34,840 nucleotides of DNA from Streptosporangiaceae bacterium (GTDB lineage: Bacteria; Actinomycetota; Actinomycetes; Streptosporangiales; Streptosporangiaceae). The position numbers and the translations under genes are program-made. Positions 13,917 through 21,436 of the stretch are shown piece after piece; position 1 is the first letter of the stretch; every line of letters starts with the position of its first letter. A model generated the notes under the pieces. The model had not been told where the DNA came from. It did no database searches and saw only the letters and a program-made list of their open reading frames with translations. The stretch spans positions 1 to 34,840 of the forward strand of contig JASHOI010000092.1 of the NCBI GenBank assembly GCA_030041195.1. Direction: 5' to 3'.

Positions 13917-16628
13917 ATGTTTGAGTCGTCTCACCCGTTTGCCTTCTTCGACTATTACCGCGTTCCGTACCAGGTGCGGCCGCCTGAGCAGGCGAACGGC
14001 CATCGCGGGGAGCCGCTGGTGGGCCGGCTGCGCCCGGTGTCGCACGCTGGCCGCCAGGGGCGCTCGCTGTTCTGGCTGCGCGCCGGCGCCGGCGCCGGCC
14101 GGGCGGCCGGGCCGGCCGTCGCCCGGCTCGGCCGGTACCAGCTGCACGACTTCACCTTCTTCGGCCACGTCGCGCCGGACGCCGCGGTTCCGGGCCTGCT
14201 GCCGTCGCCTGACAGCGGATGGTGCCCGGCCGATCCCGTTCTCGGCGCCGGCGGGCACGCTGCCGCCGCGATCTGGCGGGACCGCGACGGCAACGTGTTC
14301 CTGCCCTTCGACCCGGGCGAGGTGATGCAGCGCTTCTGGTCCGAGGAGTACCGGGACGTGGGGCGCTCGGCCCTGACCGCGGTCGCCCACACGGCCTCGC
14401 TGCGCGGTTATTACCTGCTGCGGCCGGTGCTGCCGCGCCCGTTGCAGCTGCGACTCAGGCGCGTCTTCACCCGGGCGCAAGGCAGGTCATCCTTTCCGGG
14501 ATGGCCAATTGAGGAAAGCCTCCATGACTTCTACGCGTGGCTGTTCGCGCTGGCCGCCGAGCTCGCCGGCGCTCCGGTGCCGTTCCTCGACCTGTGGCCG
14601 GGCGGGCGATCGTGGGCACTGGTCCTGACCCACGACGTGGAAACCGATGCGGGCCAGCGCGACATCGACCTGCTGCGGGGTCCCGAGCGCGAACGGGGAT
14701 ACCTGTCGTCCTGGAACCTTGTCGCGCATCGCTACCGCGTCGACGACGACGTGGTCCGTTCGCTGCAGGCCGAGGGATGCGAGATCGGGGTGCACGGGCT
14801 GCGGCACGACGGGCGCGATCTCGGTTCCAGGCGGCTGCTGCAGCAGCGGCTCCCGGCGATGCGCAGCTACGCCGAGCGGTGGAACGCGGTCGGATTCCGG
14901 TCACCGGGTACCCAGCGGAAGTGGGCGTGGATGCCCCGGCTCGGTTTCGACTACGACTCGTCGTACAGCGACACCGATCCGTATGAGCCGCAGCCGGGCG
15001 GGTGCTGTACCTACCTGCCGTATTTCAACGAGGGCATGGTCGAATTGCCGATAACGCTGCCGCAGGACCACACGCTGTTCACGATCCTGCAGCACCCCGA
15101 CTCTGACGTGTGGATCCGCAAGGCACACCTGCTTCGCGAGCGGAACGCGATGGCCCTCGTGCTCACCCATCCGGACTACGCGCACGACCCCAGGATTTCC
15201 GACGGCTACCGAAGACTGCTCGACGCGTTCCGGGACGACGACAGCGCCTGGCGCGCACTGCCGCGTGACGTCGCGGCGTGGTGGCGCCGGCGCGCTGACT
15301 CGAGAATCCGGGCGAACGGGGGCGGGTGGGCGATCGAAGGCCCCGCCGCGGGCGAGGGAACGGTGCGGTTCGCCACGGCAGACGTGACCGAAACAGACCG
15401 TCGCGGTAAGCAGGCACAGGCGCCCGCCAGCGGGCCGGGCGGCCGGGACGGCGGCCACATCCTGGTGATCGTGGAGAATGTGCCGCTCGGGATCGACCAG
15501 CGGCTCCGCAAGCAGGTCAGGGAGCTGCTCGGCAGCGGGTACCGCGTCTCGGTGGTGACCAGGCGGGATCCGGAGAACGCCAGCTACCGCGACCTGCCGG
15601 GCCTCAAGGTGCTCGACTACCCGGCGCCGCGCGAGCCGAGCCGGATGAGCGGCTACGCCGCAGAGTACGGTGTGTCGTTCGGCTGGGCGGCCGTGCTCGC
15701 GACCGCGGCCCGGCTGCAGGGCCGTATCGACGTCGTCCAGCTGTGCCAGCCGCCGGACATCTACTTCCCGCTCGCCTGGCCGCTCAGATGGCTCGGCGCG
15801 CAGGTCGTGGTTGATCAGCGCGATCTCATGCCGGAACTCTTCGCCGCCAGGTACGAGCAGCCGAAGCCGGGGGTCACGTCGATGCTGCGCTGGCTCGAGC
15901 GGCGGTCCCAGAGCGTCGCCGAGCACACGATCTGCACCAACGAGTACTTCCGCGATCGCCTGATCGGATCGGGCGCGGCACCCGAGCGGGTGACGATCGT
16001 GGGAAACGGCCCGGTCCTGGACCGGGTCAACCGCGCGGTCGCAGACCCGGCCCTCAAGGGCGACCACAAGTTCATGTGTTGCTGGATCGGCAAGATGGGC
16101 CGGCAGGACCGCCTTGACCTGCTGGTGCGGGGAATCGCGTGCCTCGTGCACGACCTCGGGCGCACGGACTGCTGCTTCGCGATCCTCGGCGACGGGGAGT
16201 CCCTCGACGAGACGCGGTCGGAGTCGGCCCGGCTGGGACTTGAGCCCTGGGTCAGCTTTCCCGGCTGGCTGTCCGAAGAACAGGTCTTCAGCTATCTCGC
16301 GACCGCGGATCTCGGGCTCGACACCTCGCTGCAGGAGGACATCTCGCCGGTCAAGCTCATGGAGTACATGGCCTGCGGCCTCCCATTCGTGGCCTTCGAT
16401 GTGCAGGAGACCAGAGCGATGGGCCAGGACGCGTCGGTGCTCGTCGCGCCGGCCGACATCGAGAGCTACGCGCGGGAAGTCGCCGCGCTCCTCGATGACC
16501 AGGCGCGTCGCGCCGAGCTGGGCGAAGTCGGGCGGAAGCGGGTACGGGATGATCTCGCCTGGGAGCGGCAGTCGGCCGCCTATCTGGACGTGATGCGGAG
16601 CCTGTGCCGGCGCAGCCGCCGGCGGTAG
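13917..16628 (+). CDS. Polysaccharide deacetylase - GT4 glycosyltransferase fusion
   Basis: This is a single uninterrupted frame of 903 residues with GGAGG before ATG. Residues about 1-230 are an N-terminal segment I do not recognise. A NodB-type deacetylase follows (about 231-460) with L-T-H-D-V-E (Asp240), the H-x3-H metal pair His293/His297 in G-V-H-G-L-R-H-D, G-F-R-S-P-G and L-V-L-T-H-P-D. A low-complexity linker (about 465-512) leads to a GT4 glycosyltransferase (about 513-900) with N-terminal H-I-L-V-I-V-E-N-V-P and a D/E-x7-E donor motif in D-I-S-P-V-K-L-M-E-Y-M-A-C-G-L-P. It should add a sugar and remove an N- or O-acetyl group on the cytoplasmic side. It is the only clear glycosyltransferase in the locus. 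The stop is nine bases from the convergent methyltransferase. Confidence 0.92.
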   Translation: MFESSHPFAFFDYYRVPYQVRPPEQANGHRGEPLVGRLRPVSHAGRQGRSLFWLRAGAGAGRAAGPAVARLGRYQLHDFTFFGHVAPDAAVPGLLPSPDSGWCPADPVLGAGGHAAAAIWRDRDGNVFLPFDPGEVMQRFWSEEYRDVGRSALTAVAHTASLRGYYLLRPVLPRPLQLRLRRVFTRAQGRSSFPGWPIEESLHDFYAWLFALAAELAGAPVPFLDLWPGGRSWALVLTHDVETDAGQRDIDLLRGPERERGYLSSWNLVAHRYRVDDDVVRSLQAEGCEIGVHGLRHDGRDLGSRRLLQQRLPAMRSYAERWNAVGFRSPGTQRKWAWMPRLGFDYDSSYSDTDPYEPQPGGCCTYLPYFNEGMVELPITLPQDHTLFTILQHPDSDVWIRKAHLLRERNAMALVLTHPDYAHDPRISDGYRRLLDAFRDDDSAWRALPRDVAAWWRRRADSRIRANGGGWAIEGPAAGEGTVRFATADVTETDRRGKQAQAPASGPGGRDGGHILVIVENVPLGIDQRLRKQVRELLGSGYRVSVVTRRDPENASYRDLPGLKVLDYPAPREPSRMSGYAAEYGVSFGWAAVLATAARLQGRIDVVQLCQPPDIYFPLAWPLRWLGAQVVVDQRDLMPELFAARYEQPKPGVTSMLRWLERRSQSVAEHTICTNEYFRDRLIGSGAAPERVTIVGNGPVLDRVNRAVADPALKGDHKFMCCWIGKMGRQDRLDLLVRGIACLVHDLGRTDCCFAILGDGESLDETRSESARLGLEPWVSFPGWLSEEQVFSYLATADLGLDTSLQEDISPVKLMEYMACGLPFVAFDVQETRAMGQDASVLVAPADIESYAREVAALLDDQARRAELGEVGRKRVRDDLAWERQSAAYLDVMRSLCRRSRRR

Positions 16629-16637
16629 GCCGCACGC

Positions 16638-18290
16638 TCACGATCCGGTCGCCACGGGCAAGGGCGGGCGGAGGTCCTGAATGACCGCACCGGGCTTGCG
16701 GGCAACCCACACGATCGTGTGACTAAGCCCGCGAAGCGGCCGCGGCTGGACGGCGCCGGTGACCGGAGCAAGACCCACGCCTACGACTCTTTCAATGCGC
16801 AATCCCAGGTCGTGCTCCAGGAATCTCGTCATCGACGGGGCGGCAAAACCCCGCACGTGATCTCCGTTGCTGAGGTGCAGCGTCGTCGGTTGACGGCCGG
16901 CGAGGAGCAGCAGGCGGTTGTGCAAGGCGGCCAGGTTGGGGACGGCGACTACCAGGAATCCGCCCGGCTGAAGGACCCGGCACACCTCCTGGAAAGCGGG
17001 AACGATGTTCTTCACCGTGACAAGGTCGCGGTTCCAGATCACGAGATGAAAGTGACCGCTGGGCGCCGGGAACTTTGCCGCCTCGAGGTCGACCTCCGAC
17101 ATGCTGGTCTCGGCTCGCGCTTCAGGACCCCGCACATCGTCCCGGTCATAGATGACCGGACGTTCCGGGCGGACAAGCTGGTCCCGGAAGAGCAGGGTCT
17201 GCAGACCCTGCTGGGCCTGGATCTGAAGCAACCGGCTCTCTGACATCGCCAGGCTGCGGATCATGCAGGCGATCTCGCGTACGACAGTTCTCTCGATCCG
17301 CTCATGCTTTCGAACCCGCGGATCCTGGATTCCCACCTGCTGCGTCAGGGCCCGGTAATGCCGATCGGCCTCGATGGCGCGGATGTTCGCTGCCCGTGTC
17401 GCCCGGTGGGAAGCGACCGTCCGGCGCTGGCGGCGCACCCGGGATCTTGGCAAGCGCGGCGACGGCTCGCCCGGTTTCCCGGGCTTGACCGCCACTCCCC
17501 ACAGGCCGGACCCGGTGACGTGCCCGGCCGAGAGCCAGCTTCCCGGACTCATGTGGTCGAGGAAGGTCCGGAAGGCGAGGCTGTGGTCGATGTCATCTAC
17601 CACGGCCACGCCGCCAGGGCGCAGGGCCGGCCACGCCGACCTGAGCTCGAAGAGCTGGTTACGGCCCGTGTGCAGGCTGTCGTGGATGAAGACATCGATG
17701 TTGCCGAGCTCGCCCAGCAGATGCGGGAGCCGCTCGCGGCTGGTGCCCGGCACGTACGTCCAGTGGGATCGCAGGCCCGCCGGGACCGCGATCCCGATCT
17801 CGGAATGCAGGGCCGAGTCAACCGCCGGAAGGTCAATGCTCCACAGATGACCGCCGTCATTGCGGGCCAGGCCCTCGAGTATGACCCGGCTCGTGAGACC
17901 GTGAGCGACGCCGGTCTCGACCACCCTCGCCGGGCGCACGTGCGCGATCAGGCACCAGATCGCCGCGGCGAATGCCCGGTCGGAGTCGTTCCACCCGCCG
18001 TAGGAGAACATCCCGACCCGCACACCGGCGTCGGTGAGGCCGGCGACGATGCCGTCCCATACCTGGTCGAACGAGGTCGCGGCCTGGCACGGCCAGGACA
18101 GTTCCAGTGCCGCGTGCAAGCGCGCTGCCCAGTCCGTGACGGCTCCGTACAGATCGCTCGCGGGTACCTGGAGCGCTGCCAGCTGCCGCTTGTCCTGGCG
18201 CCGGTCCATGCGCCCCCTGACGCGTTCGATGCCCTGCCGCGGATGAACCACCATGGAACGCGACGCGCGCACCGTGTAACCGAGCTGCAT
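16638..18290 (-). CDS. Two-domain SAM methyltransferase-like protein
   Basis: The protein has 550 residues; GGAGG eight bases before ATG supports the start. Domain 1 (about 70-275) is a Methyltransf_24-type class I fold with V-V-E-T-G-V-A-H-G-L-T-S as SAM motif I, S-I-D-L-P, V-F-I-H-D-S-L-H-T and L-R-P-G-G-V-A-V-V-D-D. A basic, probably helical linker (about 280-345) follows. Domain 2 (about 345-545) has the late methyltransferase features (H-L-V-I-W-N, F-Q-E-V-C-R-V-L-Q-P-G-G-F-L-V-V-A-V-P-N). Where the Gly-rich SAM loop should be, it reads R-L-L-Q-I-Q-A-Q-Q-G, so SAM binding there is doubtful. Domain 1 probably O-methylates a sugar; domain 2 may be a scaffold or inactive partner. It is divergent from the GH12 gene. 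Confidence 0.85.
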   Translation of the reverse strand: MQLGYTVRASRSMVVHPRQGIERVRGRMDRRQDKRQLAALQVPASDLYGAVTDWAARLHAALELSWPCQAATSFDQVWDGIVAGLTDAGVRVGMFSYGGWNDSDRAFAAAIWCLIAHVRPARVVETGVAHGLTSRVILEGLARNDGGHLWSIDLPAVDSALHSEIGIAVPAGLRSHWTYVPGTSRERLPHLLGELGNIDVFIHDSLHTGRNQLFELRSAWPALRPGGVAVVDDIDHSLAFRTFLDHMSPGSWLSAGHVTGSGLWGVAVKPGKPGEPSPRLPRSRVRRQRRTVASHRATRAANIRAIEADRHYRALTQQVGIQDPRVRKHERIERTVVREIACMIRSLAMSESRLLQIQAQQGLQTLLFRDQLVRPERPVIYDRDDVRGPEARAETSMSEVDLEAAKFPAPSGHFHLVIWNRDLVTVKNIVPAFQEVCRVLQPGGFLVVAVPNLAALHNRLLLLAGRQPTTLHLSNGDHVRGFAAPSMTRFLEHDLGLRIERVVGVGLAPVTGAVQPRPLRGLSHTIVWVARKPGAVIQDLRPPLPVATGS

Positions 18291-18623
18291 GTGCGTATCC
18301 TCCAGGTCAACCTAGATAGCCGCTCGGGCCCGAGGTTTCCCAGCAGCGGCGACCATTGGCGCTAATCATGACCGGGTCCTTTCAGCTGCGGCACGGAACC
18401 GTATGTGCGCTTCACGCCGACATCTGGCGGGCACCCGGTAGCCGGCGTCCGCCGCTGACTTCCGGTAAATTTCCGCCGCCCCTTATTCCCATACTGTAAG
18501 GCCACGGCCGGCCGGCGCGACATCCCCTATATGACGTAGCTACGGCAGCATGGATGAGGGTTGCCGCATCCGAGTCCGTAACCGATATTAGGAACGTCCG
18601 TTGTCGATGATTGCTGTGACGGA
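18291..18623. other. Divergent promoter region between methyltransferase and GH12 genes
   Basis: These 333 bases contain no supported gene. They separate two divergent genes and should hold both promoters. CGTAGCTACG at 18535-18544 is a perfect 10-base palindrome near the GH12 side. The half next to GH12 (18470-18620) is A+T-richer, with CCGATATTAGGAAC near 18580-18597 as a possible -10 area. Assignments are tentative. Confidence 0.5.
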
Positions 18624-19619
18624 GTGACAGACGGCGATCACTCCCTTGGGCTCGGGAAGCCGTCTCGCCAGTCTGATTTGCCAGGGATCAAGGAGAGGAA
18701 AACGAAGAAAGGTTACCGTTTTTTGAAGCGCTGGCGATTGCGATCTTACGGGTTGGTAGCGGCAGCAGTGGTCCTAGTGGTGGTGGGCGCCTACTACGTT
18801 CTCAAGCCCTCCGGCCAATCCGGACCGTCTGCTGAGCCGTCCGCCGTTATTAGCTGCAATTCGCAATATACGACCAGCCACGGGGCCGTTACCCCCCTGG
18901 ATGGGGGCGTCTACGCGATGCAAGCGGACGAGTACAACTCGAGTGCTCCATTCTCGATGTGCGGCGACGGGGGCGAGAACTTCAAAATCATTAAGTCTCA
19001 AATCGGCGTACCCACCGACGGCGCTCCCGGAGGATACCCGTCGATCTTCCGCGGTTGCCACTGGGGTGATTGTACTGAAGACAGCGGCCTGCCCATAAAG
19101 GTTTCATCGATGGAAGCAAATGCCGGTCTGGTGAGGCTGTCCTACAACACACAGGTCTCGGCTCGTGGAGTTTGGGACGATGCATTTGATATCTACTACA
19201 CCCCATGCGATGATCATGGCATATCTCACAGTGGCTGCACCCAAAGTACGCAACCTGATCGCGAGATGATGATATGGCTAAGCCACTACGGGCCGGCCAC
19301 TCCCGGCGGAAAATCCACTGAGGTTACCGTAGAAGGTATTAATTTTAATCTGTGGTGGGATGGCTATCACACCATGTGGTACGAAATAAGGCAGCCCAGC
19401 CTCACTCACCCGCACGTACAGAACCTTGACTTGGGAGATTTCATCAAGGATGCAGTTGACCGGGGATACATCCCCTCCTCTTCTTGGTACCTCATGGATA
19501 TCGAGGCTGGATTTGAAATATGGCAAGGAGGTCAGGGACTCCAAGCCAATTCATTGAGTATCTGTACACCAAGCCCGGTCGGATGTGGAAAGGCGACGCG
19601 AGCGATGGGCAGCTCTTGA
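18624..19619 (+). CDS. Membrane-anchored GH12 endo-glucanase-like protein
   Basis: The 331-residue protein has a basic cytoplasmic stretch (to about residue 41), one hydrophobic segment about 42-60 (G-L-V-A-A-A-V-V-L-V-V-V-G-A-Y-Y-V-L), then an extracytoplasmic GH12 domain about 75-315. GH12 hallmarks are Y-P-S-I-F-R-G-C-H-W-G-D-C-T, the nucleophile Glu214 in R-E-M-M-I-W-L and the acid/base Glu298 in G-F-E-I-W-Q-G-G; their 84-residue spacing agrees with characterised GH12 cellulases. It should cut beta-1,4-glucan or mixed-linkage glucan outside the membrane, possibly trimming the locus's polymer. The start is a GTG with a weak ribosome site. Codon use is clearly less G/C-biased than in the neighbours (many AAA, ATT, TAT), suggesting separate acquisition. 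Confidence 0.88.
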   Translation: MTDGDHSLGLGKPSRQSDLPGIKERKTKKGYRFLKRWRLRSYGLVAAAVVLVVVGAYYVLKPSGQSGPSAEPSAVISCNSQYTTSHGAVTPLDGGVYAMQADEYNSSAPFSMCGDGGENFKIIKSQIGVPTDGAPGGYPSIFRGCHWGDCTEDSGLPIKVSSMEANAGLVRLSYNTQVSARGVWDDAFDIYYTPCDDHGISHSGCTQSTQPDREMMIWLSHYGPATPGGKSTEVTVEGINFNLWWDGYHTMWYEIRQPSLTHPHVQNLDLGDFIKDAVDRGYIPSSSWYLMDIEAGFEIWQGGQGLQANSLSICTPSPVGCGKATRAMGSS

Positions 19620-19683
19620 CGCCCGGCAGGTACGGCCGAAACAGACGAGCTTGCCGACCCTGCCCGCCCGCCGCACCGGGAGA

Positions 19684-21336
19684 TCAGATCTCCATTCCCC
19701 GACGCTGCCGCAATCGCGTCAGGACCGCTCGCAGATCTCCATTGTCCAGGGCGTAGACGACCACGCCGAACACGAGGACCGCACAGCCAGCGGCAGCCAC
19801 CGCCAGGCCAGCCGCCTCCAGTTTCTGGCCTGCCGGCAGGACAAGGCCAGCGGCCAGGCCAGCGGCTGAGGCCGCGGACGCCGCCGCCAGCCCGGCGAAT
19901 GTCGCGCGGCCGATCCCTTGCACCGCCGAGCTGCCGCGAATCCTTCGGGTCGCGATGACCAGCGGGATGGCTACCAGTGTCTGGCCGATGGTGTTGCCGA
20001 GACCGAGCGCGGCCACAACAAGGCGGGCCGGCACCAGGCCCGCCAGTATCACGTCCGCCAGCACGATGATCATCTGACTGCCGGCCAACGCCCAGGCCGC
20101 TACCCGAAGCCGGCCGAGGGCGAGCATCACCCGGGAAAGATTCGTGATCACTCCCAAGGCCACCAGCCCGGGGGTGAATGCGGCGAAGCCAAGGATCAGC
20201 TGTGATACCTGGTCTGGCTGCTTGGCGAGGACGTGACCAGCGGGAATGGCGATCGCCGCGAGAACGGCTGTGCCAAGCCAGGAGACGAGCAGGACCGCAC
20301 GCGTCGATCCGGCGCAGGTCCGGTCGAAGGCCGAGCCGTCGCGGGCGGAAAGCACCGGGAACGCGCTCGTGGCAATGGAGAGGGCAAGCACCGCGCTCAC
20401 CGAGCTGAACGCTTGCCACACGTAGTTGTAGAGCACGAGCGCGCCGGTCGAGCCGCGCCCATTAGCCAGGGTGATCACGACCACCGAGGTCAGATCGCTG
20501 GCGATGATCTCGATGACGCCGACGAGCGCTAGCCCGCCCGCCCGCCGCGCCACGCCGGGTGGGAACTGCAGCGTGGGCCGGAACCTCAGGTGCAGGCGCC
20601 GTGCCGGCAGCAGCGGGACGACGACCAGCGCGGCAACGCCCATCGTGGTACCGACCGAGAGGACCAGCTGTGCCGAGTCCGGAAGCCGTGACAGTGGCAG
20701 TCCCTTGCCCAGCGGCACGAAGGCGAGGTAAGAGCCGATCAGAACGAGGCTCGAGATGACCGGCGCCAGCGTCGGCCCAGCGAACCTGCGGTAGGCCTGG
20801 AGCAGCCCGAACAGCACGACGGAGAGCCCGTAGAGGAGAACCTGCGGGGCGAACACGGTGAGCATGCTTCTCGTGGCTGCGACCATGTCGGCGTGGTTGC
20901 ACTGAGCGTGCTGGTTGGCTGGATTGAGCAGCGACGCGATCGGTCCGGCGGCCGCGGCAGTCGCCACCGTCAGCGGCACCAGGAGGACCACGGACCAGGT
21001 GAGCAGGGCTGACGAGATCTGGCCCACGCGTGCTCTCTCCGCTGGATCAGACGACGCACGCTCGGCCGAGCGAGCCAAGACCGGCACCATGGCGCTGGTC
21101 AGCGCGCCGCCGAGCACGAGCTCGTAGACCAGGTTCGGCACCTGGTTTGCCGTCGCGTAGGCGGTCCCCACGCAACCCGCCCCGATCGTTTGGGAAAACA
21201 CGAGTGTGCGTACGAGCCCGAGCATGCGTGACAACATGGTCAGCCCGGCGATAAGGGCGGCGCCCCGGGCGATACCGGCGCCGGGTGGCTTCTCCCGATC
21301 CGGCTTCGGTACCTCGACGGGTGCAACCCCAGTCAT
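19684..21336 (-). CDS. MurJ/MviN-family lipid flippase
   Basis: The 550-residue polytopic membrane protein has about 14 hydrophobic segments. The MOP/MurJ N-terminus G-L-T-M-L-S-R-M-L-G-L-V-R-T-L-V-F and the segment A-N-Q-V-P-N-L-V-Y-E-L-V-L-G-G-A-L-T-S are characteristic (compare N-x-P-N-L-x-R-x-L-F-A-E-G in MurJ). It probably flips undecaprenyl-linked oligosaccharide across the membrane. It is distinct from the MurJ-like half of the fusion at 24639-27860. It follows the TPR-fused gene on the same strand after 100 bases containing a strong hairpin, so its expression may be separately set. Lipid II flipping cannot be excluded, but the position argues for the polysaccharide pathway. Confidence 0.9.
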   Translation of the reverse strand: MTGVAPVEVPKPDREKPPGAGIARGAALIAGLTMLSRMLGLVRTLVFSQTIGAGCVGTAYATANQVPNLVYELVLGGALTSAMVPVLARSAERASSDPAERARVGQISSALLTWSVVLLVPLTVATAAAAGPIASLLNPANQHAQCNHADMVAATRSMLTVFAPQVLLYGLSVVLFGLLQAYRRFAGPTLAPVISSLVLIGSYLAFVPLGKGLPLSRLPDSAQLVLSVGTTMGVAALVVVPLLPARRLHLRFRPTLQFPPGVARRAGGLALVGVIEIIASDLTSVVVITLANGRGSTGALVLYNYVWQAFSSVSAVLALSIATSAFPVLSARDGSAFDRTCAGSTRAVLLVSWLGTAVLAAIAIPAGHVLAKQPDQVSQLILGFAAFTPGLVALGVITNLSRVMLALGRLRVAAWALAGSQMIIVLADVILAGLVPARLVVAALGLGNTIGQTLVAIPLVIATRRIRGSSAVQGIGRATFAGLAAASAASAAGLAAGLVLPAGQKLEAAGLAVAAAGCAVLVFGVVVYALDNGDLRAVLTRLRQRRGMEI

Positions 21337-21363
21337 TGGCCAGTACCACCACTGTTCGGCAAC

Positions 21364-21423
21364 GGCACCCTTGTGGTCGTCAGCGCGTCTGTTAGACGCG
21401 CGACGTCGTTAAAAGGGTGTGCC
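21364..21423 (-). terminator. Long intercistronic stem-loop
   Basis: A perfect inner stem GCGCGTCT (21383-21390) / AGACGCGC (21394-21401) with loop GTT is nested within outer arms CACCCTT (21366-21372) and AAGGGTG (21413-21419), with GGC/GCC extending them after a two-base bulge. It lies between the stop of the TPR-fusion gene and the start of the MurJ gene, both on the minus strand. There is no U-tract; actinomycete terminators often lack one. It could be a terminator, a processing site or an mRNA stabiliser. Confidence 0.5.
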
Positions 21424-21436
21424 GCCCGCGATGCCA

